Assembly (NCBI GenBank): GCA_034926605.1
Contig: JAYFQV010000014.1
Span: 22,874-86,873, forward strand
Reading direction: 5' to 3'
DNA from: CALXXL01 sp034926605
Lineage (GTDB): Bacteria > Verrucomicrobiota > Lentisphaeria > Victivallales > Victivallaceae
DNA: 64,000 nt
Shown here piece by piece: positions 1 to 9,363 of the stretch; the stretch's first letter is position 1; every line of letters starts with the position of its first letter. Position numbers and translations under genes: made by a program. The notes under the pieces are model-generated. The model did not search any database, was not told the origin of the DNA, and saw nothing but the letters and a program-made list of their open reading frames with translations.

Positions 1-1213
1 TCCGCATTGCGGCCAGCGCAATCAGCAGGCAGGCTCCGGCGACGGCCGGAAGCAGATAACTGTCGGAGTGCGGCTGCCCGAAGCAGGTTACCGCGAACGT
101 CAGAACGGCAAATGCGATCAGCCCGTAACGATAGGAGCGCGGTTTGCATCCGGGAACAAATAATGCCGCCACCGTCGCCAGTGAGAACAGTACGGTTCCA
201 ATCGACATGATGCTCAGCCCGGAATACGCAAAATAATCAATCACTCCAAACGCCAGCATCCGATACCACGGCAGATGACGGGCAACCCCGGTTCCAAGTC
301 CGGCGAGATCGGTTTTCCACAGTTGAAAATCGAAGAACACCGCCGGAGTCAGCAGCAGGAACACCGCCGCCGAAACCGCCGCACAGGCGGCGAGTTTCTT
401 CCAGTCGGTGCGCAAGGCCGGCAGTGCGACCACCAGCGGCACCACGGCTACAAGCACTCCTGTATACTTGGTGGCTGCGGCGCAGCCGATTGCCGCGCCG
501 CAGGCAAGATAACTCCACCATGCGCGTTTGTCCGGAATGAACGCGGCGAAGAAGAGCGCGAGGGTGGTCCAGAAGGTTACCGGCATATCCGGTTTCACGG
601 CTTTGCCGACCAGCGCGGTCAACGGCAGCGCCGCGAACGCGAGCGCCGCCAGCATTCCGGCGAACCGGCTGCCGAGTTTTGCAACGGTGAAATAAAGCAG
701 CAGCGCAGTGGCGAGCGCGTAGAGCGCCGTCCAGGCGCGGGCCCAAAGATAAAATGCGGCGAAATCTTCCGGATGGACGAGATAATGGGCCGGCTCGCGG
801 GGAACGATGCAGCCGGTCAGCCGGGCGGCGGCCAGCGGAACCGCCATCTGGTAGAAGTAAAAGTTGCCGTAGGCGTATGAACCGGGCAGAAGAGAGCGGC
901 GGGAGTACATCGACGAAAGCACCTTGAAGGTGTGAAATTCATCGGGATTGTAACTGCGCACCGAGTCGAAATACGGCGAGAGTTTTGCCAGTTCGCCGTA
1001 GTTCTCGATCTTATCGCGCTCGCGGAACTCCGAGCGTTCGGCTACTCCGTCGCGCATTGCCTGCCGCAGTAAGGGCAGTTTGGCCTCGACCGTTTCGGGG
1101 CCGCCGAAACAGGTCGAGAGCCGCTTGGCCGACGGCAGGCCATGGCCGATGCCGAACAAAGTCGCGGTCAGCGACACCGCCGTGATGACCGCGATTGCCA
1201 GCAGATGCTTCAT
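1..1213 (-). CDS. GT39/PMT-like membrane glycosyltransferase, C-terminus cut by window edge
   Basis: The reading frame starts at ATG 1213 and runs off the left edge with no stop, giving about 404 residues. An N-terminal hydrophobic segment is followed by a soluble loop with a Tyr-rich stretch (GSYAYGNFYFYQ) and then many hydrophobic helices. One loop holds KPDMPVTFW, a charged motif of the kind found between helices in the dolichyl/undecaprenyl-phosphate-mannose mannosyltransferase (GT39, PMT_2) superfamily. Such enzymes move a sugar from a polyprenyl-phosphate donor to an acceptor at the outer face of the membrane. The ATG lies one base from the stop of the upstream GH20 gene, so the two are probably cotranscribed. 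The family call rests on topology and weak motifs; donor and acceptor are unknown. Confidence 0.6.
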   Translation of the reverse strand, partial: MKHLLAIAVITAVSLTATLFGIGHGLPSAKRLSTCFGGPETVEAKLPLLRQAMRDGVAERSEFRERDKIENYGELAKLSPYFDSVRSYNPDEFHTFKVLSSMYSRRSLLPGSYAYGNFYFYQMAVPLAAARLTGCIVPREPAHYLVHPEDFAAFYLWARAWTALYALATALLLYFTVAKLGSRFAGMLAALAFAALPLTALVGKAVKPDMPVTFWTTLALFFAAFIPDKRAWWSYLACGAAIGCAAATKYTGVLVAVVPLVVALPALRTDWKKLAACAAVSAAVFLLLTPAVFFDFQLWKTDLAGLGTGVARHLPWYRMLAFGVIDYFAYSGLSIMSIGTVLFSLATVAALFVPGCKPRSYRYGLIAFAVLTFAVTCFGQPHSDSYLLPAVAGACLLIALAAMR

Positions 1214-3925
1214 TTATTCCGCCGCGCTTAGCGCGAACCAGTAAACCGGCACCCCGTCGCCGACCAAGGCGACGGATTCGATCGTTTTGTCCGGATTCGG
1301 ATTGTTCCAGGTCTGGTACCAGATCCGGCCTACCGTGTCGTCGGCGCCGGTGATTGTCAGCGCCCGCATCGGAGCGAGATCGAAGTTGATCGGGCTGTAC
1401 AGCGCACCGATATCGATGCCGAACAGCACCGGCACGTCCACTGTTTCGCCGTCGGTATAGCGAATCCGGTAAGTGGCGACCTGTTTCTTGAACTTCTCAA
1501 TCGTCGAAACGGTCGAATGCAGGAAGTAGAGTTTGGATGCCTTGAGGCCGACCGGCACTGGAAACGATTCGTTGGCCAGCTTGGGCGCCAGCCGCGACTT
1601 CACGCTGACCGCCGCCGGCAGATGGTTGTATTCCGCGATCCGGAACTCTACGGCGCCGACCCGTGCGCCGGGCAGCGGCAGTGCGTCGAGGTTCATGGTG
1701 TGGTCGGGAGACAGGAATACGTTGTTCTTGGGATCGATGGAGACATCGGCGAAATTGGAAAGGTCGATCGTCCAGCCGGCGGCGGTATCTTGCGGGCGGG
1801 CGCCTTCCATCAGGTCGCAGAAAATTCGCTGGGAATCGACCACGCCGAGCGGCGGAGCCCACGAGCTCAGCGCCAGCTGCACATACGGATACATCTGGCT
1901 GAAGGCGTCGCGCACCGCCACCGAGTTGCCGTGGTAGCCGGTCCAGGTGGTCTGGAGCATTCCTTTCAGATCACCTTTTTCGAGGCCGTGCCGGCACATG
2001 TCGGAGATATTGAGGCAGTCGTACCAGGTGGCGCCGTAAAGGTTTTTGAAACCTTCGGCGAAGACTTTGTCAACGTCGGTGAATCCCATATTGGCGCTGT
2101 AGCGCCAGAACACGATGCCGATGTCCTTGGGCAGGGTCTTGCGCAGTTCGCTGATGTTGTCCGGCGGGCCGCCGGCGCCGTTCTCGGGGCACTCCTCTGG
2201 GGTCAACAGCATGTCATGCCACATGATGAGCTCGATATTGCGCTTTTTGCAGATAGCGTAGAAGTGCATCACATCGTCGTTGAATATGGCGCGGGCGCCT
2301 TTCTTGACGCTCTCGGGCTGGTTGGGCCACTTGGCGCTCGGATTGAACACTTCGTCATGCCCGATGTGCAGTGTGGCGGGATTGCCGAAAGTATCCAGCA
2401 CTTCCTCGAGGATGGAATCGATCAGCGGATAGAGCCGCGGATTGTTCGGGTTGTAGGCGTAGGGGCAGGCCGGGTCTTCGGCCAGATCGATGTTCTGATT
2501 GTTGCCAAACAGCCACTCGGAATGACCGAGCGTCTGGAACAGCGGGGTGAACTCCATATAGTTGTCGTCGGCTATCTTTTTAAGTTCCTTGACCTGTTCT
2601 TTGGAGGCTCCCCAGCTCTGGTGAATGTTTTTGGTGGAATCCCATTTCACATACTGGCATTCGGCCACCAGCCAGTTGATGCCGAGCGGAGCAAACAGGT
2701 TTTCGATCATTGCGCCGGACACTTCTACCGAGTCCTTGTCCAGCAGCAGATGGATGCCGCGACGAGCAAAAGCCGGGGCGTCGGTTACGGCGAACTGCGC
2801 GATGGCGCCGTTTTTCACGCAGTGCCTGAGCAGTTGGAGCGCATGAAAAGCGCCGCGCGCGGTGGGCGATGAGATTCGGATGTTTCTTTCATCCACCGAG
2901 ACAGAATAGCTTTCAGGTGCGCCCTGACCGCCGACTTCGATCAGGATTTTCGGCATGTCGGCGCGGACTTGTTCGGTTGAAAGGCCGGGGAATTCGGGCC
3001 CGAGTACCCGGATGGCGGCGCGTTCGAGCCGGTCTAGCTCGACGCCCTCAAGTCCGGAGATCACCACCCTGGTGCCTTGACGCACCAGATAGTCCGGGCC
3101 GCCGCGGAATTTGATGTTTTGCGGCATCGGAACGCAGCTGTAGTCCGGCTTGAGCGGAACCGCAAGCCGGTCGACCTTGATCTTGGCGGCTTCCGGGTTC
3201 TGGCGTGGCGCCAGTACCGGAGCGGGCTGGATGTTGTTTTCGCTGAATCTGACTTCGATCCTGCTAATGACCGGTTTGTCATAGACGACGTCCCAGCGGG
3301 CGCCGAGTTCGAAGCCGCGGATCGCGTTGTAAATCGAGTTGGCGCGGCGTTCGTGCAGCGACAGGTTGGGGCCGGCAAGCACCTTGACTTCGAGTTTGCC
3401 GAAGTAGCCGTCAAAGGCGATGGCGGAGAATTCCTGCTCCAATTCCACCGGTTCGGTGGGGTTGGCCGGCTGCTGGGGAATTTCCCCGGTCTTGACGCGG
3501 CCGTCCGGGAACGTGACAGTATATTTTGCGCCGGCAAGCAGATAGTCCGGCATCATCAGCGCCTGATAGACCATATTGGTGGGAACATCCTGCTTGAGGA
3601 TGGTGCGCAGGGTTATTATCAGCGCTCCGTCGATCGTCTTGCGCGCGGAATACTCTTCTACCGCGAATTCGTCAAAACGCTTGCCTTCCTGCTGCACCCC
3701 AATGACTCCGGTGGCCGATTCGCTAACCTCCAGTGTGTTCTGTGAGTTGAACCGTTCGCCCCGCCACGGCGGGATGACCGCGATGATATTGGACATCAGC
3801 GATATGTCGACGTTCTCTCCGGCCAGAGACAGCGAACCGTTCGATGAGAGCTTCGGCGTCGGGCTGCCGCAGAAGCCGGTGATTCCGAACGACAGCAGCA
3901 TAAACAGGAGCAGCGTTTTTTTCAT
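1214..3925 (-). CDS. Secreted glycoside hydrolase family 20-type beta-N-acetylhexosaminidase
   Basis: The 903-residue protein begins with a signal peptide (MKKTLLLFMLLSFG then a Gly/Cys-containing cleavage region; a lipobox is not convincing). Residues about 30-250 form a family-unspecific beta-rich region. Residues about 265-390 resemble the GH20 N-terminal alpha/beta domain, and the TIM-barrel catalytic part follows. The motif HIGHDEV near residue 520 corresponds to the GH20 Asp-Glu pair that polarises the substrate acetamido group and acts as general acid. GH20 enzymes release terminal GlcNAc or GalNAc from glycans or chitooligosaccharides. A C-terminal domain of about 200 residues has no clear assignment. 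The amino-sugar operon at 7.3-11.3 kb could use its products. Length is at the long end for GH20. Confidence 0.8.
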   Translation of the reverse strand: MKKTLLLFMLLSFGITGFCGSPTPKLSSNGSLSLAGENVDISLMSNIIAVIPPWRGERFNSQNTLEVSESATGVIGVQQEGKRFDEFAVEEYSARKTIDGALIITLRTILKQDVPTNMVYQALMMPDYLLAGAKYTVTFPDGRVKTGEIPQQPANPTEPVELEQEFSAIAFDGYFGKLEVKVLAGPNLSLHERRANSIYNAIRGFELGARWDVVYDKPVISRIEVRFSENNIQPAPVLAPRQNPEAAKIKVDRLAVPLKPDYSCVPMPQNIKFRGGPDYLVRQGTRVVISGLEGVELDRLERAAIRVLGPEFPGLSTEQVRADMPKILIEVGGQGAPESYSVSVDERNIRISSPTARGAFHALQLLRHCVKNGAIAQFAVTDAPAFARRGIHLLLDKDSVEVSGAMIENLFAPLGINWLVAECQYVKWDSTKNIHQSWGASKEQVKELKKIADDNYMEFTPLFQTLGHSEWLFGNNQNIDLAEDPACPYAYNPNNPRLYPLIDSILEEVLDTFGNPATLHIGHDEVFNPSAKWPNQPESVKKGARAIFNDDVMHFYAICKKRNIELIMWHDMLLTPEECPENGAGGPPDNISELRKTLPKDIGIVFWRYSANMGFTDVDKVFAEGFKNLYGATWYDCLNISDMCRHGLEKGDLKGMLQTTWTGYHGNSVAVRDAFSQMYPYVQLALSSWAPPLGVVDSQRIFCDLMEGARPQDTAAGWTIDLSNFADVSIDPKNNVFLSPDHTMNLDALPLPGARVGAVEFRIAEYNHLPAAVSVKSRLAPKLANESFPVPVGLKASKLYFLHSTVSTIEKFKKQVATYRIRYTDGETVDVPVLFGIDIGALYSPINFDLAPMRALTITGADDTVGRIWYQTWNNPNPDKTIESVALVGDGVPVYWFALSAAE

Positions 3926-4031
3926 GTTCTATTTCCTTGGGGTTTTGGTATTCTCGAAAAAATAGCACCTTGGGAAAAGTTTTTCAAGTTAGTGATTTGA
4001 AAAAAACAAAGGTTGAAGCTATTTTTTAAGT

Positions 4032-4913
4032 ATGAAATTATTACCCGTGATTTTTTTATGTTACAAAAGGCCGGAACACACCGGCCGCGCATTGGCGGCG
4101 CTCGCTCGCAACCGGGGTGCGGGGGAGACCGATCTTCTGGTTTTCTGCGACGGTGCAAGGGACGAGTCGGAGCGTGCCGCGGTCGATGCCGCGCGGGCCG
4201 TGGCGGCGGCCGCGGCCGGGTTCCGCTCGGTGACGGTCGATGCGGCGGAATGCCATCTCGGGCTGGCCGCTTCGGTGATAAGCGCGGTGACACGGACCTT
4301 GGAGTCTCACGAGGCCGCAATCGTGGTGGAGGACGACCTCGAAACTTCGCCATGGTTTCTTGATTATATGAATCGCGCGCTGGCCATGTACGCGGATGAC
4401 GACCGCGTTGTTTCGATACACGGCTACACGCCGGTTCCGGCGGAGCGTTCGTTTTTCCTGCGCGGAGCCGATTGCTGGGGCTGGGGAGTGTGGCGGCGGT
4501 CATGGAAGATATTCGATCCGGACGCGGCGGCGCTCGTTGCCGGATTCACGCCGCAGTTGCGCCGACGGTTCGATTTCGACGGCGCTTTCCCATATTTCAA
4601 AATGTTGAAAGACCAGGCCGCCGGCCGTATCGATTCGTGGGCCGTCCGGTTTCACGCATCGGCCTTTCTGGCCGGCAAGCTGACATTGTATCCGGCTCGT
4701 ACGCTGGTTCGCAATATCGGCATGGACGGTTCGGGCACTCATTGCGGCATCGATGCCGGCTTGGAAGCGATGCCGTCGCCCAGCCCGGTGGATCCGGCGG
4801 CGGAAGTGGTGGAGTCCGAAGCGATGCGTGAGAAGTTTGCGGCCAGTTTTCGGGCGTCCGCTCCCACTCTATGGCGGCGGGTTAAAGGGAGGCTGGCACG
4901 GTTATGGGAATAA
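4032..4913 (+). CDS. GT-A-type glycosyltransferase (HlpA-like)
   Basis: This 293-residue protein opens with PVIFLCYKRPEH, the start of a Rossmann-like nucleotide-sugar domain. AIVVEDDLETSPWFL near residue 100 is the metal-binding acidic segment (the family's DxD equivalent), and WGWGVWRRSWKIFD is a tryptophan-rich motif seen in a family of capsule/LPS glycosyltransferases. No signal peptide or membrane segment is visible, so it is probably cytosolic or peripheral. Its stop overlaps the start of the methyltransferase by 10 bases, making it the first gene of a coupled four-gene glycan cassette. Donor sugar and acceptor cannot be read from the sequence. Confidence 0.75.
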   Translation: MKLLPVIFLCYKRPEHTGRALAALARNRGAGETDLLVFCDGARDESERAAVDAARAVAAAAAGFRSVTVDAAECHLGLAASVISAVTRTLESHEAAIVVEDDLETSPWFLDYMNRALAMYADDDRVVSIHGYTPVPAERSFFLRGADCWGWGVWRRSWKIFDPDAAALVAGFTPQLRRRFDFDGAFPYFKMLKDQAAGRIDSWAVRFHASAFLAGKLTLYPARTLVRNIGMDGSGTHCGIDAGLEAMPSPSPVDPAAEVVESEAMREKFAASFRASAPTLWRRVKGRLARLWE

Positions 4914-5695
4914 AGGAAATATCGAAAGCGCTTTGCCCGCCGATGCTGTGGAAATGGCTGCGCCGGGGCCGCGAACTGCGTTTTTACGGTGATTTCCCGG
5001 ACTGGGCTGGCGCGGTATCCGCTTCCGGCACCACCTATGCTTCGCCGGTGATACTCGAACGTGCCGTGCATGCCGCCGGAGAGGTTATATCCGGCCGTGC
5101 CGCTTTCGAGCGCGATACCATGTGTTTTGCCAATCCCGAATACAATTTCCCGTTTGTCGCGGCGGTCGCCTCCGTCCGTCCGGAGCTGGTGATCGACATC
5201 GGCGGCGGCTTGGGCAGTACATTTTTTCAGCACCGCAAATTTTTGGCGCACATCGACTACCGGGTGGTGGAACAGCCGGGCTTCGTCGAAGCCGGGAATG
5301 CGCTTAACGTGCCAGGCCTGCGGTTCTTTGAAACGGTTGCCGAAGCTTTGTCCGATGGCGCCGTGCCCGACCTGGCGGTTTTCGCCAGTGTGCTGGGATA
5401 TCTTGAAAATCCCGGCGCGGTGCTGTCGGAGACGGTTGAGCACGGGGCGTATGCCATATTCATAGATCGGACCCTGTTTGCTTCCGCCGCTCGAATCGCG
5501 GTGGAGGCGATCCCCGCGTCTCTGGGCGGCGTCAGCTATCCGGTGCGGATAATGGTCGAGGAGCAATTGTTTGCCGCGCTTGACAGAAAATATGAAAAAA
5601 TGTTCGATTTTGCCGCGCTAGAAGGCAAAATCCGGCTTCACTCCCCGGATGGCGAAGCCGCGAGCCGCGGCTTTTTATGGAGGAAGGTGCGATGA
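4904..5695 (+). CDS. Putative methyltransferase, TIGR04325 family
   Basis: The 263-residue protein starts inside the preceding glycosyltransferase gene. The N-terminal part has FYGDFPDWAGA followed by a Thr-Tyr element, as in the TIGR04325 (LIC12133) family. A Rossmann glycine motif for S-adenosylmethionine is visible at LVIDIGGGLGS, about residue 89, followed by YRVVEQPGFV, where the acidic residue would contact the SAM ribose. Members of this family occur in surface-polysaccharide clusters; the acceptor is unknown. The context of three glycosyltransferases supports sugar or lipid-linked glycan methylation. Confidence 0.75.
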   Translation: MGIKEISKALCPPMLWKWLRRGRELRFYGDFPDWAGAVSASGTTYASPVILERAVHAAGEVISGRAAFERDTMCFANPEYNFPFVAAVASVRPELVIDIGGGLGSTFFQHRKFLAHIDYRVVEQPGFVEAGNALNVPGLRFFETVAEALSDGAVPDLAVFASVLGYLENPGAVLSETVEHGAYAIFIDRTLFASAARIAVEAIPASLGGVSYPVRIMVEEQLFAALDRKYEKMFDFAALEGKIRLHSPDGEAASRGFLWRKVR

Positions 5696-6642
5696 AGTAT
5701 GCGTTTTTCACCTGTTTCAATCGCGACTACATGGTGACCGGTCTTACACTATACCGGTCGCTCAAGGCGCTCGGAATGGATTTCACGCTGCTGGTCTGCG
5801 CGCTCGATGCCGAGACCTACGATGTACTGTGCGAACTGAAGGCTTCCGGCGAATCGCTGGAGCCGTTCCGGCTCGAAGATTTGGAATCGACCGAACCGGC
5901 ACTGGCCGACTGCAAAAAAGCGCGTAATTTTGCCGAATACATTTTTACGCTCAGTCCGCTCATGCCCTCATACATCTTTGCCGCGCATCCGGAGTTGGAC
6001 GTCATAATATATCTCGACGCCGATCTTTTCTTCTTCAAGGAGCCATCGGAGCTGATGCGGGAGTTCGAGCAGTCCGGCGGGGCGGTTATGATAATGGAAC
6101 ACGGTTTCACGCCGAAACAGGAGTGGCGCATGGAATTCGGCCGGTTCAATGTGGAATTTCAGGTCTATCGCCGCGGCGCTTCGGACGAGATTCTCGCATG
6201 GTGGCGCGGGAAGTGTCTCGAATGGTGTTTCGACCGGCTTGAAAACGGCCGTTTCGCCGATCAGAAGTATCTGGACGAATGGCCGGAACGGTTTCATGGC
6301 GTGGCTATTGCGCGCGATCCTCGCGCCGGAATAGCGCCGTGGAACTGGCCTCTGCGCCCGGTGGAGGAACCGGTGTTCTACCATTTTCAGGGATTCCGGT
6401 GGCTTTCGCGTCACTTCATTTCGCATAATCTGGGCAGTTACGGACAGGTGATGCCGCCGCATCTGCTGGAGAAATACTACCGGCGCTACGCCTACGAGCA
6501 GCTTGCCACCCGTGACTGGCTGCGCGGGCGTTTCCCGAAATCCGGCTTCGATCCCTGGAAGGGGCGCCGTCGCGACGGATTCGGCGTTCTGCGCGGCATC
6601 GCTTCCGCGCTGCGCCACCGCAATCTTATGGCGGTCAAATGA
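5692..6642 (+). CDS. Glycosyltransferase, GT8-like
   Basis: The start chosen is the ATG at 5692, preceded by a GGAGGAAGG ribosome-binding site; an in-frame ATG five codons earlier lies before that site. The 316-residue product begins MKYAFFTCFNRDYM and contains YLDADLFFFKEP near residue 105, a DxD motif for divalent-metal-bound nucleotide sugar typical of GT8-type retaining enzymes. A DQKYLDEWP segment near residue 187 matches the GT8-type acceptor-side motif. The start overlaps the end of the methyltransferase by four bases and the stop overlaps the next gene by four bases, so translation is coupled along the cassette. Confidence 0.75.
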   Translation: MKYAFFTCFNRDYMVTGLTLYRSLKALGMDFTLLVCALDAETYDVLCELKASGESLEPFRLEDLESTEPALADCKKARNFAEYIFTLSPLMPSYIFAAHPELDVIIYLDADLFFFKEPSELMREFEQSGGAVMIMEHGFTPKQEWRMEFGRFNVEFQVYRRGASDEILAWWRGKCLEWCFDRLENGRFADQKYLDEWPERFHGVAIARDPRAGIAPWNWPLRPVEEPVFYHFQGFRWLSRHFISHNLGSYGQVMPPHLLEKYYRRYAYEQLATRDWLRGRFPKSGFDPWKGRRRDGFGVLRGIASALRHRNLMAVK

Positions 6643-7355
6643 AATTCTCCATAATAACTCCGGTGCTGAACGCCGCCGCCACCATAGAGCGCACCATCGT
6701 CAGTGTGCTCGAACAGCAAGGTGAGGTCGAGTATCTCGTGATCGACGGCGGTTCGACCGACGGTACACAGGACGTGGTCGGCCGTTACCGCGACCGCATA
6801 GCCTATTTCCAAAGCCGTCCGGACCGCGGACTTTATGATGCGATGAACCAGGGGATCATGCACTCCACCGGCGATATCGTCGGCATCATCAACGCTGACG
6901 ACTGGTATTTCCCCGGAGCCGTCGAGCTGGCCCGCGGCGCGTTCGAATCCTCAGGTTCGGGCAACGCCGTTTTCTGGGGTGATGTGGAGTACGAGCATCA
7001 GGGCCGGGTAAGGGGGTATCGGCCATGGAAGCTTGGCATCGGGGCGTTCGCCCCGCATCCGTCGATGTTCGTTCCGCGCAAGATGTACGATCTGGTCGGC
7101 GTCTACGATCTCGCCTATAAATATCTTGCCGACTATGATTTCATGTACCGAGCGGTGCGTAATTTCAGGCTTAAGGTTATCTACTCGCCGCGGCTGGTGG
7201 CTCATTTTTCCGAGTCCGGGCTGTCCGGCGCGCACGTGGCCGAATGTTTGCGCGAAGAGTATGCGATTCATCTGGCGCACGGTATGCCGCCGTGGCGCGC
7301 CAGACTAATGTATGAGCTGAAACTGCTTAAAAACCGGCATCGAATCCGGCCCTGA
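6639..7355 (+). CDS. Glycosyltransferase family 2
   Basis: This 238-residue protein is a compact GT2 enzyme. It has the N-terminal strand FSIITPVLNAAATI, the DGGSTDGT loop that binds the uridine of the donor, the metal-binding INADDWYFPGA (DxD equivalent NADD) near residue 85, and SRPDRGLYDAMNQG, a typical GT2 signature. It lacks membrane helices. It is the last gene of the coupled cassette, and its 3' end overlaps the convergent M20 gene by 29 bases. The role is probably sugar addition to an oligosaccharide or cell-surface glycan; substrates are unknown. Confidence 0.85.
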   Translation: MKFSIITPVLNAAATIERTIVSVLEQQGEVEYLVIDGGSTDGTQDVVGRYRDRIAYFQSRPDRGLYDAMNQGIMHSTGDIVGIINADDWYFPGAVELARGAFESSGSGNAVFWGDVEYEHQGRVRGYRPWKLGIGAFAPHPSMFVPRKMYDLVGVYDLAYKYLADYDFMYRAVRNFRLKVIYSPRLVAHFSESGLSGAHVAECLREEYAIHLAHGMPPWRARLMYELKLLKNRHRIRP

Positions 7356-8496
7356 CCTTATTGCGCAATTCCGGTTCCGTAAACAACCGCGCGGCACAAA
7401 GCGCCGTTGCACTGCCGGCCCGGAGCGCTTGGTCGAAAGCAAACGGTTTCCCCGCGTATTCCAGGAATTTTTCGGAGTGAAGCGACACTTCCGAACCGTC
7501 GCCGACCACGTCGAAAAACAGGTTTACGCCGGGTGCGCGCAACGTCACGTCGGCAAAGTCGGTGGATATTTTCCGGATGATCGGCGACAGTTTGAATCCG
7601 GCGGCTTCCGCACATTCACGCGACAGTTCGTCCAGTTCCGGCACATCCTTGTTCGCGGCATAACTGTTCGGGTATTTGTTCAACTCCAGGCGGCAGCCGG
7701 TCATCAGCGCCGCGCCTTTGGCGATATCTTCGAACCGTTGTTCCATCGCCTTCTGGACGCGATTGTCCACGCTGCGCACATAGAAGAAACTGGAAGTGTA
7801 TTCGGGGATCACGTTCGGCAGTCCGCCGCCGTTGGTGATGGTGCCGTGCACCCGCGAGGTCGAAGGCAGCTGCTGCCGCCACAGGGCGACCGCGTTAAGG
7901 AGCAGCACCTGGGCGTCGAGCGCGTTGATTCCGAGCTCGGGAGAAACCGCGGCGTGGGCGGCTTTCCCGTGGTAGATGACGTCGTAGCGACCTACCGCGA
8001 GGTCGCCGGGATCGGTGTTGGTAGCGTCGAACGGATGGGTTATCAGTGCGAAATCGATGTCGTCCAGCACTCCGGCCCGAATCAAATCAACTTTGCCGCC
8101 CAGCGCTTCCTCGGCCGGAGAGCCTACCAGTTCCACGGTGCCTTCCAGCCCGAATTTTTCGAGAACCGCCTTTATTCCGACCGCCGCCGCCAGCGCACTC
8201 AGCGTAATCAGGTGGTGGCCGCAGGCGTGACCGAGCTGCGGCAGTGCGTCATATTCGGAAAACACCGCGATTTTTGGCTTTCCGGTGCCGGCCTTTGCCG
8301 TGAACGCGGTAGCGAGGCCGCCGAAGTTCGCGGTCACCTCGAAGCCGTTTGCTGCAAGATAATCCATTTGAAGTTTCGAAGCGAACTTTTCTTCATGCCC
8401 CAGTTCCGGGCGGGCAAGAATCTGCTGCGATATCGTCACCAGGCGTTCGCGCTCTTTTTCTACGGCGGCGACGATGGTTTCCAACAATCCGTTCAT
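7327..8496 (-). CDS. M20-family metallo-amidohydrolase (AbgB/M20D-like)
   Basis: The 389-residue protein has the M20 metal-site signature EYDALPQLGHACGHHL near residue 80, where the Cys/His cluster is typical of M20D amidohydrolases (AbgB, N-acyl amino acid hydrolases). A following PAEEALGGK supplies the catalytic Glu pair. The central lid domain has YHGKAAHAAVSPELGINAL, the conserved dimerisation-domain motif. It hydrolyses an amide bond of a small N-acyl or aminoacyl compound. It is the last gene of a minus-strand set behind a ROK regulator, a NagA-like enzyme and an oxidoreductase, which hints at an amino-sugar or N-acyl amino acid substrate. That substrate is inferred only. Confidence 0.85.
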   Translation of the reverse strand: MNGLLETIVAAVEKERERLVTISQQILARPELGHEEKFASKLQMDYLAANGFEVTANFGGLATAFTAKAGTGKPKIAVFSEYDALPQLGHACGHHLITLSALAAAVGIKAVLEKFGLEGTVELVGSPAEEALGGKVDLIRAGVLDDIDFALITHPFDATNTDPGDLAVGRYDVIYHGKAAHAAVSPELGINALDAQVLLLNAVALWRQQLPSTSRVHGTITNGGGLPNVIPEYTSSFFYVRSVDNRVQKAMEQRFEDIAKGAALMTGCRLELNKYPNSYAANKDVPELDELSRECAEAAGFKLSPIIRKISTDFADVTLRAPGVNLFFDVVGDGSEVSLHSEKFLEYAGKPFAFDQALRAGSATALCAARLFTEPELRNKVRAGFDAGF

Positions 8497-8499
8497 GAT

Positions 8500-9363
8500 T
8501 CACACTCCTTTATCGAAACTGGCTTTGGCGGCGGCGTCCAGCAGTCTGGTCACCTCCAAAGTGTCTTCCAGTTCGACCGGCGCTATGCCGGTCAGGAAAA
8601 ATTTTTCCACCTGCTTGATGGTTTCACCGTAAAATTCGGCGTTCGGCGCGTTTACAGCAAACGATTCGTCGTCGACGGTGCCGCTGTACGCATAATGGTT
8701 GCGCCGCAATTCCACTCGCCCCGAGCGGTCATTCGGCCAATGCAGTTCAAATATCAGACTGTCGCCTTCGGCGGTACAGGAAGCACAGCGGGCACCTCTG
8801 CCCATGAGGGTTTCGGCAATTTCGAAAGCGTGGACGCCGTACCACACCACATCGCTTCCGGCGGCGGCTTTGCCGAGCGCGCCGACCACTTCCGCCCGTC
8901 GTGGCGCCGGATGACGGCGGTGCATGGCTTGTACCTCCGCGGCGAAGCGGAGCGGCGACGAACTGAAAAAAGCTATGCCGGACTGGCGCACCAGTCCGGC
9001 GATGGCGAGGCCGTTGGCATAACTGTCGGCCAGCGGCTTGTCCAGAAACACCGGCAGGCCGGCGATTGCGGTTTTGCGTATCAATGCCAGGTGATCGGCC
9101 GGGTTGTTGGCCTCCACCATCACCGCGTCCGCGCCGCACAGCGCCTCCTCTAGCGATCCGGCGGCCTTCACTCCGAGGCCGGCCAGCATCCGCATCCGGG
9201 CGGCTATGCCGTCGGCATTCTGGAACGGGGTCGGCCAAGCGAAACAGCGCGTCGGATTGAGTTCGAAAACCCGCTGGGCCCGGTCAAATTCCGGGTCCGC
9301 CATTCTGCGCGAATATTCAACGGTGTGGCTTGAATCGGCGCCGATCAATGCTACGTTCAGCAT
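8500..9363 (-). CDS. Gfo/Idh/MocA-type oxidoreductase
   Basis: I place the start at ATG 9363 (MLNVALIGADSSHT), which overlaps the stop of the NagA-like gene by seven bases. The open frame extends further upstream only because it lies over that gene. The 287-residue protein has an N-terminal Rossmann fold whose glycine motif is replaced by LIGADSSHT, a variant of GxGxxG. The EANNP turn and FLDKPLADS match the family EKP motif (Lys in DKP), which contacts cofactor and substrate. The C-terminal alpha/beta domain is short (the usual length is 330-400). Substrate is unknown; an amino-sugar-derived compound is plausible from its neighbours. Confidence 0.75.
   Translation of the reverse strand: MLNVALIGADSSHTVEYSRRMADPEFDRAQRVFELNPTRCFAWPTPFQNADGIAARMRMLAGLGVKAAGSLEEALCGADAVMVEANNPADHLALIRKTAIAGLPVFLDKPLADSYANGLAIAGLVRQSGIAFFSSSPLRFAAEVQAMHRRHPAPRRAEVVGALGKAAAGSDVVWYGVHAFEIAETLMGRGARCASCTAEGDSLIFELHWPNDRSGRVELRRNHYAYSGTVDDESFAVNAPNAEFYGETIKQVEKFFLTGIAPVELEDTLEVTRLLDAAAKASFDKGV

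Noticed and set aside
7429..9153. Long plus-strand open frame opposite the M20 and Gfo/Idh genes
   Set aside because: It is a GC-rich antisense artefact with no family motif; both minus-strand genes have clear signatures.
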